Positions 11,080-22,332 of a stretch of 64,000 nucleotides of DNA are shown piece by piece. The DNA comes from Zygnema cylindricum (lineage: Eukaryota > Streptophyta > Zygnematophyceae > Zygnematales > Zygnemataceae). The DNA lies in contig JBBHKE010003285.1 in NCBI GenBank assembly GCA_037447655.1, positions 81,012 to 145,011 of the forward strand. The letters run 5' to 3'. Numbering within the stretch: the first letter of the stretch is position 1; each line of letters opens with the position of its first letter. The position numbers and the translations under genes are program-made. The notes below the pieces were generated by a model. That model saw only the letters and a list, made by a program, of their open reading frames with translations, ran no database searches and had not been told where the DNA came from.

Positions 11080-11797
11080 GGTGGGTCCATAACCTGAAAC
11101 TCTGAGACCTCCATAATTCCTCAGAATGGACAGCTTCCAAAAAGCCTCTAGGATAACCCTGACCCCTTTGTGTTTCAGCAAGAACAACTGCCACCTTGGT
11201 AGACAAAAACTCTGACCACCTTCATCTTTGTGAAGGGAAGACTCCCCTGAGTCGATAGCAAAAAGAATCTCTGAATTTGCTCCCCTGAGCAGTAAGTTAT
11301 GGAGGGTCAAAGTTCACCTTTTGTACAAAAGCTCTCTGGGAGAGAGGGTCCTATCCAGTAATTTTTCTAAGTCCTTTCTCTCTCACAAACTCTATCTTCT
11401 GATGTAGGGAACCAATCATATTACACTTGTGTACACAAAAGTACAGTTGTCGGTGTACTTTCTGTACGGATACTGTATGACATGGCCTAAAAGTCGACAC
11501 ATGTCATATCCGGATTTGGTCTCGTAATCCCTGGAGAAGCCGCGATCCAACATAAATTGGCCACGTGTCATCCGATGTGGCGATGACCACAAACCTCCGA
11601 GATTCTCTTCCGCGATCTCGTCTTTCTTCCCGGCCGTCCGATTGAATGCAAATTTCAATCGTAGCCGTCATAAATACTTGCGCGATATTAGTTTCGTTTA
11701 AAGAAACGAATGCGCGGTACTCGTTTCTTATACATACCGTAATCCGTAATTTAACATAACTGTATCTATGTATCCTTTAATCAGTTTCAGTTAAATG

Positions 11798-13191
11798 TGT
11801 TGTCCATAGCCATTTTCAGCAATTGATTTACCCTCGGAAGCACCACATACTACCCAAAAACAGCATACTTTGAGTAAACACAGAATTCTACAGAAATATC
11901 AAAACAACCTGAAACTAAAAATACAGATATTTTCTAGGTTAAAAAATAACCTCACAAAGTTTCAGACAAAAATAATAAATAGAGTGGTCACATCATCTTG
12001 TCAAATTTGCAGAAAAACAGTCTGCCAGAACTTTGATAAAACCGGCCAACTTCACAATGAAGTAAAACACAGACCAGGCACAAAATAGGCCTGCAAATAT
12101 TTGAAATTAATTACAATACAAAGAGGAACATACATACAGAATTTAAGGTAATTCTGTCAACATATCTGAGAGCAATCCTCAGATAAAATTACCAAAAATG
12201 TCCATAAACAGTTTTTGGTCCAGAAAAGTTCCTATGTCTTAAAATGACTAAGTCCTACAAATATAAACTAGAGCTCACTACTGAATGTACTGAGGCATAC
12301 CAGCTGTACGCTATCTACCAGCTACCTCAATTAATGTAAATATACCCGAATACTTCAAGGTATGTCAAAATGAGTAAACGTACACTAATAACTAATTCAC
12401 AAAAAGACAAAAAAATGTTGAACCAAATATTTACACCGACAACAAAATTGTATGCTGAGTCATTGCGTGTAACTCAACAAGACTCCACGAATCTCGTCAA
12501 ATAATCCGGGTCGTCCAAAAATAGATATAGTGTGATTGACGCGATTTCTATTTCCCACTAATTGAAAAATAACGGCGACCTTTTTCCGCCTTCCGTAGCT
12601 CTTATCCGGCACCCTCGATGTCGCGTCACATGGTCACAAAAATCCAAACGAAATCCACGCGAGTCGTTAAATATCCCACGACGTCGAGAAGCGAAATCAC
12701 GTCCACTTGCCAATATAATAACAGTACAACCAAAATCATTTCCGTACCGCAACTACGTCCTTTTCGTTAAATGCGGATTGTCCCAAATGAAAGTACACGT
12801 CATTTGTCATAAAAGTCGCCTGTCGCATATGAAGTACATTTGTCCTTTTCGTTAAATGCGGATTGTCCCAAATGAAAGTACACGTTATTTGTCATAAAAG
12901 TCGCCTGTCGCATATGAAGTACATTTGTCCAAAATAGATGCTTCGTACCGGCGACGTACATTTTGTATACTTCACACTGGATCGCGTCGCAATCCGCCGT
13001 CCATTTCTTAACGCATTCTGCGCCACTCAATTACTATCTCACGTCCCTTTAATTTTACTTGTATATTTACTCCCCCACTCCGCAAATCCATTCAAACCAC
13101 CAAATTACTTTTGATTATATATTACGCACGCGAAACGTCGCGTGCGCACAAAATGTCGAGTACGCACGAAACCAACTTTTCAAAAACAACA
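11798..13191. mobile_element. Element K: TGTTGT...ACAACA insertion, possible unrelated solo LTR
   Basis: 1394 bp bounded by TGTTGT and ACAACA and flanked by AAATG on both sides (11793-11797, 13192-13196), a perfect 5-bp duplication. TG...CA ends and a 5-bp duplication are the hallmarks of an LTR. The sequence has no similarity by eye to the copia LTRs around it, no long reading frame, an 85-bp tandem duplication, and a GC-rich palindromic cluster (ACGCACGCGA / TCGCGTGCGC) near 13125-13150. It could be a solo LTR of another family or a small non-autonomous element. Confidence 0.7.
12758..12927. repeat. 85-bp tandem duplication in element K
   Basis: Two copies of 85 bp (12758-12842 and 12843-12927), each starting GTCCTTTTCGTTAAATGCGG and ending GAAGTACATTTGTCC. 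I see one difference (CACGTCATTTG against CACGTTATTTG), so the duplication is recent relative to the surroundings. Confidence 0.85.
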
Positions 13192-13561
13192 AAATGAACT
13201 ATCCTACGTGGTAATAATTAAATTACTAACAAACCCTAGAGCATGTATCACTAGTCCTAGACTTAATGGATAAGTCTACCTTCTACCGGCTGCTTACCGT
13301 TTGGTAGGTAATACTATCAAATCATGCTTCCGACATCTATCCTTTTAGTAAATAAACTACCTATCGGTAAATCAACTAATCTATTTCCCGTAAACCTCTG
13401 GATAGCCTAGGTAGCCATGGCTCTAGCTTCCTCTCCAACTTCTCACTGACTGCGACAAGTGTGGGAGTTGGAGAGAGAAATTGGAAACTGACTGCCTCGG
13501 CTTCTTTCTGTATTTCTATTTAGACCTAGAAAATAATTAAAAATGACCATCAATTTCTACA

Positions 13562-15334
13562 CTCCCCTTATTTTCTAGTCAATCTTTAATTCTAGACCAC
13601 ACTTCTCCCTGCACACAAAATTTGCTTAGGGGAAGGCACAGGTTTGGTCATCATATCTACTCTCATCTCGCTATCTGGTCGGTACTCTAAACTGATTATT
13701 TTGTTTTCTACTTTTTCTTTTACAAAGTTGAGTCTAATGTCCATGTGTTTGGCTTTAAAATGATGTTTAGGATTGGCAAAAATAGCGATTGCTGCCCGGT
13801 TATCACAAAAACTTTTCTGCACACCACGCTTAAGGTGACCAAGCTCACCAAGCAAAGACTTGACCCACATCAATTCTTTTACAGCAGAGCAAGAGACGAT
13901 ATACTCAGCCCCTCCATGGTGGACTGAGCAATAACCTTTGGTTGTTTGCTACTCCAACAGCAAGCCCCATCACCCACATATAATACATATCTAGAAGTAC
14001 ATCTCCTCATAGGAGCTTCACCATAACTGGCATCACTCCAAGTAGCGATCATTATTCTCCCCACCCAAATGCAACCATTGATCCCTAGTTCCTATCAAAT
14101 ATCTAAGGACTCTCTTAGTTGCCTCCCCATCCCTCTTAGTGGGAGTATTTAGACTTCTACTCAGCACTCTTACAGCCGCAGCTAAATCCGGCCGGGTACA
14201 ATTCATAAAATAGATTAGACTTCCCACTACTTGCCTGTAAGGAATAGTTTGCATGAACTTCTGTTCTTCAAGAGATAATTCATCGTCTAAGACTATGACT
14301 CCTTCTTCCTCACTCCCCTCACTTCCCTTCTTTAACTCCATTGGAGTTGTACAACTATTAACTTTATCTATCTGAAATCTTTCAATCTATTGCTTCCTTT
14401 TGAGTCAATCTTATAATCTTCCTTTTTTTGTCTCTTTCTACTTGAATTCCCAAAATATATTTTGCTTCCCCCATACCCTTCATTTCAAATCTCCCCTTAA
14501 GATCGGTTTTCAGTTTAATAATATTATCCGTTGATTTATTTAAAACAAGCAAATCATCAACATAAATTGCAATAAATATAACACATTCATCATCTTCAAA
14601 AACATAGATTGAGTGATCTGAGCTGATCCAGATATATCCCAGACCGGTAAGAAACTCATCAAGCTTCTTATTCCACTGTTGAGGCGCTTGTTTCAAACCA
14701 TAAAAAGATTTAATCAGCTGGCATACTTTACTCTCCTCTCCTTCCTCCACAAATCTTTCGGGTTGTCGCATGAAGATCTCCTCTTCCAATTCTCCATAAT
14801 AAAAGGTTGTCTTAAATTCCATCTGGTGCACCTCTATGTCTTGCAGTGCTGCGAGACTGAGAAGTTTTCGGACGAAGGGAAATCTGACGACCAGGGCAAA
14901 GGTTTCTTCGTAGTCTATTCCCTCCTTTTGTGTAAATCATTTTGCCACTGATCGGGCCTTGTAGCGCTCAATTGTGTTATCTAGGTTCAGTTTTAATTTG
15001 AAAACCCACTTACAACCGATTGGTTTTCAGTGAGGTGGACAATCCACCAGCTCCCAAGTATCGGCTGCAATAGTTGAGGCCATCTCCTCATTTATGGCTG
15101 TCTTCCACCGGTTCCTTTCTGGACAGGTCATCGCCTCTCCATAAGTCTGAGGTTCATCTTGATGAGATAGTTTTGTTACCTTGTTATTAACCTGCTTTTC
15201 TTGCAACCTTTTGCTACTTCTCCTTCCCCCCTCAAAAAATCTGTGGCCGGAATAGATGGTTCTCGTGGGTTCTTTCGAACAATCTTCGCTTCTCCCCTGT
15301 CCCTTGATTCCGAATCAATTTCCACCACGTCTTC
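13562..15334 (-). pseudogene. pol: Element I, RT and RNase H part of pol
   Basis: Minus-strand copia pol. RNase H remnants: TWSDASYGEAPMRRCTS, STMEGLS (EAEY lost), FCDNRAAIAIFANPKHHFKA. The RT keeps IFIAIYVDDLLVL with the catalytic YVDD box and SFYGLKQAPQQWNKK, but there are several stops and frame changes (for example near 13875, 14030, 14380, 14830). The LTR of the solo element at 15335 cuts it in the linker before RT. Confidence 0.85.
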
Positions 15335-16512
15335 TGTTGGAATTCAAGTATTTTCTAGGTCTAGAGATTGCAAAATAAAAATCAAATAGGAGATATTAAC
15401 AACCTACCTCTAACTCCTCACTCATGTCCCCATACTTGTCGCAGTCACTGAAGAATGGAAGAGGAGTTAGCCATGGCTGCCTGTAATATCTAGAGAGACA
15501 GGCAGTTGTTTCATTGGGTTTTCTAAAAGATACTTAACGGAGGCCTGGATTTGATCCTGGATCCTACCGCTCGTGAAGTCCGCGTTTATTGGTGATTTTA
15601 TCCAACTAGTCTAGATCAACGATGATCTATTTGGGGTAAAATAATTATATAAATAATTACACGTAGACTAATTCATTTAACGAGAACTATATACATAATG
15701 CATAGAAACAGTTGTACGGAGTACGGTACATTACGAAATAAATACCGCGCATTTTAGTTGACTTCAGAAAGAATACCGCTCAAGTATTTATGACGACTAC
15801 GATTGAAACCCAGATTTGATCGGACGGCCTCGAAGGATGTCGAGATCGCGGAATAGGATTTTGGCGGTTTGCGATCACCGTCACATCGAATGACACGTGG
15901 CAAAACCACATTGGATTGCGGCAACTCCGGGGATTACAGAAACGAATCCGGATATGACATGTGTTGACATTTTGGCAATGTCGTACGATGGTCGTACAGA
16001 AAGTACACCGGCACTTGTACTTTTTTGTACGACACAATATTTTTATTGGTAGCGTACTATAGTAGATAGAGTTTTACACAGAGATAGGACTTAGAAAAAT
16101 TTGGTAGATAGGACCCTCTCTCTGAGAGAGCTTCTGTACAAAAGGTCATCTTTGACCATTCATAACTATCAATTTACTTCACCATTTTCAGTGATTCTTT
16201 TTGCTCCCGACTCAGGGGAGTCTAGGCTACACAAGGATGTAGTCGGTCAGAGTTTTTGTGTGCCAGGGTGGATGTATTTCTAAAGGAAAGTCAAAGTGGG
16301 TGAATTTGTCCAAATCTCATATTCTAACTTTGCATTCTGTGGTGGAACAGAGCACACACAGAGTTTTATTTCACATGGGTGAATCTGTACAGGGGTTCTG
16401 ACTGTCAAGGGGTCAGTCATTTGGGTTTATATCAAGTTAGGAGTCGGCACTATCTAGATTAGCTTCTTTGGATCTGCCTACTCTGAGGGCCAATGGAGGT
16501 CTCAAAATTTCA
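15335..16512 (+). mobile_element. Solo copia LTR (S family), copy 2
   Basis: 1178 bp, TGTTGGAATTCAAG to AAAATTTCA, flanked by TCTTC on both sides (15330-15334 and 16513-16517). It interrupts the minus-strand pol of element I. It contains a perfect 8-bp stem TAACTCCT / AGGAGTTA (15411-15418, 15462-15469) around the loop ACTTGTCGCAGTCACTGA, then CCATGGCTGCCT, an antisense B-box-like GGATTTGATCC (15547-15557), CACGTGG, GTAC clusters and the hairpin GACTCAGGGGAGTC. Confidence 0.9.
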
Positions 16513-17075
16513 TCTTCCGCTTCAGGTACAGTTGTCACTGGAGTTTCCGCAACCGGGTCCTTTTCGGTCTAATTTGTACCTGCAAGAATGTCATCTTTGC
16601 TAAAACCTGGATAGTTAGGAAGCTCAAAGTCATCGGAATTTTTTGACTCAAATCTGATTTTTACTGACTTTGTATACTTGAAGGGATCCACAAACTTTCC
16701 TTCATCCATAACTACAAGATGCTTTACTAAGATCATATCTTCTCTTTTTATATCATAAACTCTATACCTTCAACATCCTCATCATATCCTAATAGATATC
16801 CCGGTTTTCCTTTAGGATCTAGCTTCCAATTAGACCGATCTGTATCTAGACTGAATACTTGACTGCCGAAAAACCTTTAAGTGAGATATGTCTGGTTTCC
16901 GGCCTGTCCATCTCTCATAAGGTGTTTGATCTTTTATAGCTGAAGTAAAAACTCTATTTTTGAGGTAATTAGCACAATTCATTGCTTTTGCCCAAAACAT
17001 TTTTCCTATCTTCTTATCTGACAACATACTTTAGCACTATCACTAAGTGTTCTACTTAACCTTTCAGCTACCCCA
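16513..17075 (-). pseudogene. pol: Element I, integrase C-terminal and linker part of pol
   Basis: Minus strand: MLSDKKIGKMFWAKAMNCAN, TPYERWTGRKPDISHLKVF, then the GYDEDVEGYRVYDL-like segment and the acidic linker. This is the stretch after the integrase catalytic core. A frameshift follows HLKVF. It lies between the two solo LTR insertions. Confidence 0.8.
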
Positions 17076-18254
17076 TGTTGAAATATCAGTATTGTCTAGG
17101 TCTAGAGATTATTAAATAAAAGGCAAAAAGGGGACACTGACAACCTGCCTCTAACTCTTTACTCAAGTCCCCACACTTGTCGCAGTCATTGAAGACTTGA
17201 AGAGGAGTTGGATCCATGGCTGCCTAGACTGTCCAAAGAGGACAGGTAGGCAAATCTTGATAGAGTTATCTAAAAGGTTTGATGGACCCAGGATTTGATC
17301 TTAGTACCTGTCGTCCGTCAACTTAGCCGTTAGCTTTAACCTATAAGTCTAGGACCAGTGTTAAGGTATTATAGGTTTGACAAATAAATAAAGTGTTACA
17401 CTAAGACTAGTTCGTTTAACAGGAAATAGATACGTAATGCATAGATACATTTTTGTATAGTACGGAGTACGGTTTAATGTACGGATATCGCGCATTTGTT
17501 TCGAACGCGAAACAAATACTGCGCACAAATTAATGACAGCTACGATCGAAAACTGGTTTTGATCGGACGACCGAAAAAGGATGCCGAAATCGCGGAAGGA
17601 GTTTTCGGCGGTTTGCGGTCATCGCCACATAGGATGACATGTGGAAAAATGACATTGGATCGCGGCATCTCTGAGGATTACGTGATTGAATCTGGAGATG
17701 ACATTTGTCGACATTTTGGCCATGTCGTACGATGGTCGTACATAAAGTACACTGGCACCTGTACTTTTTGTACGACACAGCTATTTGATTGGTGCTGTAC
17801 TTCAGTAGATAGGGTTTTAGAGAGAGATAGGACTTAGAAAATTTAAGAGGTAGCAGTCTCTCTCCGAGAGAGCTCCGGTACAAAAGGGTCATCTTTGACC
17901 ATTCATAACTATCAATTTACTTGACCATTTTCAATGATTCTTTTTGCTGCCGACTCAGGGGAGTCTAGGCTACACAAAGGTATAGTTGGTCAGATTTTTT
18001 GTCTGCCAGGGTGGATGCATTTCTAAGGGAAAGTCAAAGTGGGTGAATGTGTCCAAATCTCATATTCTAACTTTTCATTTGTGGTGGAACTGAGCACACA
18101 GAAGTTGTTATTTCACATGGGTGAAGTTGTTTTGGGGTTTTGACTTTCAAGGGGTCACTCATTTAGGTTTATATCAAGTTGGAGTCGGCACTACCTAGAT
18201 TAGCTTCCTTTATATCTGCCTACTCTGAGGGCCAATAGAGGTCTCAGAGTTTCA
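17076..18254 (+). mobile_element. Solo copia LTR (S family), copy 3
   Basis: 1179 bp, TGTTGAAATATCAG to AGAGTTTCA, flanked by CCCCA on both sides (17071-17075 and 18255-18259). It interrupts the integrase of element I between the NPEQNGV block and the following residues. The stem CAAGTC / GACTTG (17164-17169, 17194-17199) encloses the loop CACTTGTCGCAGTCATTGA. An antisense tRNA-like segment lies at about 17285-17350. Confidence 0.9.
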
Positions 18255-20245
18255 CCCCATTCTGTTCCGGGTTTTCTGGAAGTGTCCTTTTGTGTTGGAC
18301 TCCATCTTCCCTCAGAAAATCCTCAAACTGGTTAGAAGTATACCCTCCACCATTATCACTCTTTACTCTTTTGATTGGAGTTGAATGGAGTTTTTTCGCT
18401 CCATGCTTTATATAGTCTAAACAATCCTGAGCTTTTGACTTGTTTTTCAAAATATACACCCTAGAATACCGAGACCAATCATCAGTCATAGTGATCATAA
18501 ATCTTTTCCCCCTGGTGAGGGCACTTTAGCCGGTCCCCAAATATCTGTGTGTATTAAATCTAGAATTCTTTCTCCCTTATAGGTGGTTGTTTTGGGAAAG
18601 AATAATCTGTGTGCTTTACCTTGAGCACATCCACTACAATCACTGATATTATCACTCCCACTGAACTGAATCCCTTCCACCACTCCCATCTTTTTCATCT
18701 CTCTTAACTTATCTAGATTCACATGCCCTAGACTCTTATGCCACATCATAATATCATGAACACCAACATAATAAAGTTTCTTTGTTTCATTACTTAAAAT
18801 CAGCCTAAACATCCCTTGGCTACCTTTCTCAGCAATGAAATAGACATCCTCCTCAAAACTAGCATTAAAGACTCCTTCCGTATTGCTAGTTAAAAAACCC
18901 TTATCATCTAATACAGATGTTTGTTCAGCTCCGTAATAAACAATACATCTGAGAATGTTACTATAGATGTCTTTCCTTGTACTAACACTTTCAGATCTAC
19001 CGATCCTACAAGAGTAGTAGTGACTATCCTCATATCCCCATACTTTATCTCTACGGTGGGAATCTTTCTTATCTTAGTGAACAGGTGCTTATCCTAACAC
19101 ATGTGCATGGAGGCACCTGAATCTATAATCCAGCCTGCTTCACCTTTATATCCACCGTAAGCACATTTTTGCCTTCGTGGAATTTCGACCTCGTTTTTCG
19201 CCACCAACTGATCATCCAATAGGAGCTCATCGTCCTCGTCCTCGGATTCCGCCTCATGTACATGTGTCACAAGGGCCTTTTTCTTTCCTGTCGGGGTTCC
19301 ACTGGTTTGCCCCTCCTTTAACCGAAGCTCGGTTAGCTTATTGCACTCTGCCATATAGTGCCATAGTTTCTTACAAAAATGACATAAACCTTTGGGAGCC
19401 CTTAGTCCGAACTCGTCGGTCTGATTTTTCTGCTCCCTCCCCCCATAGTTTCTGACCGGTTTCCGGGAATCCTTTTTCCTCCTATCGGTCTCAGTTGCCA
19501 GGGCTTGCCCACTCTTTCCTCCCCTTCGGATCTCAATCTTTTTTCCCGAACGAAAATCATCCCCACCACTGAGTTCCATATCCTCCTTGAGTCGGCCAAG
19601 TCCTGCACACGGTTAACTATGTCCTCGAACTCATCGAGTAACTTCATCAGTAGACAGTTAACCTTTTCTTTTTCACTAAAATCTTTTCTCGCACTCTCTA
19701 GCTCCATGAAGATTGTAGCAAGCTCATTGCAAAAATCCAACATCTTCCCCCATTTGTATACATACTCTTTAACTTTCTGATCAGCGAACTGTTGTTGCTG
19801 AATCGTACCACTTCTGTACATCAATATGAGAGCCATCCAAAGATCGAATGCCCTTTCTACTTGCAAATGAGGACATGGAAGTCCTTCAGTAAGATGGCGA
19901 ATGATGAAGTACTTTGCCACCATATTGTTGAAGTAAGAGGTATCAGTATCATTGTCCTCGTTCCTCGGATTAGGTGACATGAATGTTGAACCAGTTGCTA
20001 TTGGTGTGGTCGTCTCCTTCTCCATTCTTTTGTCCACCACCTCTACTTCTTTTGTCTTCTCCGTTAAAGATGGATCTGCTTTCCTTGTGAATCTGCTTCC
20101 TCCAAACCCTGGAGGGATTCCTAGACCAAATGGACGCCCCACTTGTCCACTCACTATCCCCTAAAACCTTTTCTCGTATAGAGCTCCTATCATCATACTT
20201 TCCCAATATATGAAGCTAGTTCCATTAAAAATTGGTACCCTAGAG
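18255..20245 (-). pseudogene. gag-pol: Element I, gag, protease and integrase core
   Basis: Minus strand. Gag from the primer site at 20246-20260: GRPFGLGIPPGFGGSRFTRK, TTPIATGSTFMSP, IQQQQFADQKVKEYVYK, with a frameshift near 19560. The zinc knuckle reads CHFCKKLWHYMAEC (Gly replaced by Trp, ligands kept). The protease motif DSGASMHMC is intact near 19105. The integrase keeps MMWHKSLGHVNLD, DCSGCAQGKAHRL, LIHTDIWGPAKVP and RVKSDNGGGYTS. Several stops and shifts make it non-functional. Confidence 0.85.
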
Positions 20246-21326
20246 GGTGGGCCTATAACGTGAAACTTTTAGACCTCCATAAGTCCTCAAAATGGACAGC
20301 TTCCAAGAAGCCTCTAGGATAACCCTGACCCCTTTCTGTTTCAGCAAGAACAACTGCCACCCAGGCAAACAAAAACCTTCACCATCTTCACCCATGTGAA
20401 GGCAAGGCTCTCTTAAGTTGATAGCAAAAAGAATCTCTGAATTTGCTCCCCTGAGCAGTTAGTTATAGAGGGTCAAAATTGACCTTTTGTACAGAAGCTC
20501 TCTGGGAGAGAGGGTCCTATCTACCAATTTTTCTAAGTCCTATCTCTCTCACAGACTCTATCTACTCATGTATGGAGCCAATCATATTACACTTCCGTAA
20601 ACAAAAGTACAGCTGTCGGTGTACTTTATGTACGGATACTGTACGACATGGCCTTAAAGGCGACACATGTCATATCCGGATTCGATCCCGTAATCTCGGA
20701 GATGCCGGGATCCAACGTAATTTTGCCACGTGTCATCCGATGTGGGGATGACTACAAACCGCCGAGATTCTCTTCCGCAATCTCGGTGCTCTTTCCGGCC
20801 GTCCGATTGAATGCATATTTTAATCGGAGCCGTCATAAATACATGCACAGTATTTGATTCGTTAAAGAAACAAATGCGCGGTACTCGTTTCTAAGATATA
20901 CCGTAATCCATACTTTTACATAGCTGGATCTATGCATTCGATAAGCAATTCCAGTTGTATGAATTATCCTAGGTTGTAATGTTTAAATTAATATCAAACC
21001 CTATAGTATAAATCATTAGCTCTAGTCTTAACGAATAAGGTTAGCGTATACCAGCTGCTTGACGTGGGGCGGGTTCCACGATAAAAAAGTGGTTCCGTCA
21101 CTAATCCTTTTGGTAAATAAACTACCTATCAGTAAATCAACTAATCTATTTCCCGTAAACCTCTGGATAGCCAAGGTAGCCATGGCTCTAGCTTCCTCTC
21201 CAACTTCTCAATGACTGCGACAACTGTGGGAGTTGGAGAGAGAAGTTAGAGATAAACTGCCTCGGCTTCTTTCTGTATTTCTATTTAGACCTAGAAAATA
21301 CTTAAAAAGGACAATCAATTTCTACA
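20246..21326 (-). repeat. Element I, 5' LTR with primer site
   Basis: The LTR is 20261-21326 (1066 bp); the adjacent primer site (20246-20260) reads CGTTATAGGCCCACC on the minus strand, a decayed form of GGTTATGGGCCCACC. A 10-bp perfect stem CTCTCCAACT / AGTTGGAGAG (21196-21205 and 21231-21240) encloses the conserved loop. The LTR also contains CCACGTGTCATCCGATG and GTAC clusters. Confidence 0.85.
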
Positions 21327-22332
21327 GGTTATGACTCAATCTTCGTCCTCATCGATTATCTGACGAAAAATGGCACATTTCCTACCCACGACATCCACAA
21401 CAACAGCCTGGGATGTGGCAGATTTATTCTTTCGGAGATATTTCGCCATCACGGACTACCAAAGAGGATGGTCATCGACCGTGATCGGATGTTTGTGAGC
21501 CACTTTTAGAGGAGTCTGTTTGAGCTGTGTGGAACGTTGTTGGCCATGTCCATAGCTTATCACCCTCAAACCGATGGTCAGACCGAGAGGGTGAACCAGA
21601 CTCTGGAGGAGGCTTTACGGGCTTATGTAGCGGTGCACCAAACAGATTGGGTGAACCATTTGATGGCAATTGAGGTGGCGTACGACAGCGTTGTGCACTC
21701 TTCCACGAATGCCACGCCATTTTCCCTCAATAGACGAGAACCCACCTTTCCCCAAAATTTATTGGTCGTGAACTGCTTTACACCTGCAGCTCTGGATTTT
21801 GCCAAAACACTACACGGAAACCTAGAAAAAGCGGCGAAAGCGCTCTAGCTTGCAAAGGACCGTCAAAAATTGTAGACCGACCCTCACCGAAAGGACATCG
21901 TCTTTGGTGTGGGTGATAAGGTTCGCCTTAACATGGCGAACATGTTTTTACCAGGTGCCCTCTCAAAGAAATTGGCACCGAGATTTACGCGCCCTTTCAC
22001 GGTTCTTTCGAAAGTGGGTGAGGTGGCCTATAAGTTGGATATACCTCAGGATTGTCATATCCACATTGTTTTCCATGTTTGCCTCCTCAGACCATTTCCC
22101 GACCCCAATTCAATTTTTCCCAATCGACGGCGGCATTACCCATTTACCACCAATTCAGGGTACATTGGACGAGTACGAAGTGGAAGATATCCTTCAGTCG
22201 CGTCACATTCGGAATTCTACCTCCACCCAATACTTGGTGCGTTGGAAGGGCTAGGGAGTTGAAGATGATTCTTGGGTGGACAAGAAGGATCTCCATTCAC
22301 CTGAATTGCTGCGCCGGTTCCCGCGGAGTGAG
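21327..22332 (+). pseudogene. pol: Gypsy integrase C-terminal part with chromodomain
   Basis: Resumes directly after element I: YDSIFVLIDYLTKN, HHGLPKRMVIDRDRMF (second catalytic Asp) and MSIAYHPQTDGQTERVN (catalytic Glu), then WVNHLMAIEVAYDSVVH. After a stop near 21846 it continues with VGDKVRLN and LSKKLAPRFTRPFTVL, the GPY/F-like module. A frameshift near 22100 leads to the chromodomain at about 22174-22322: YEVEDILQSRHIRN, TQYLVRWKG, a TAG at 22252-22254, then DDSWVDKKDL and SPELLRRF. Chromodomains direct chromovirus integration to marked chromatin. Broken. Confidence 0.85.

Larger units (their letters stand above)
11095..13561 (-). repeat. Element I, middle LTR (interrupted)
   Basis: The outer parts (11095-11797 and 13192-13561) align with the 5' LTR at 20261-21326. 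The middle is split by a 1394-bp insertion with its own target duplication. Adjacent at 11080-11094 is the primer site GGTTATGGACCCACC (minus strand, one change from consensus); the purine tract AAAATAAGGGGAG adjoins the other end (13562-13574). Confidence 0.85.
10309..21326 (-). mobile_element. Composite copia element I (three LTRs, nested insertions)
   Basis: Flanked by GGTTA on both sides (10304-10308 and 21327-21331), a perfect 5-bp target duplication, and rejoining the flanks restores the gypsy integrase reading. On the minus strand: 5' LTR (21326-20261), primer site, gag-pol, purine tract, second LTR (13561-11095), a second primer site, the start of a second gag (11079-10571), then the last 266 bp of a third LTR (10574-10309). 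This is a tandem element produced by unequal LTR recombination and then shortened by deletion. It was hit later by two solo LTRs and one further insertion. Confidence 0.85.
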
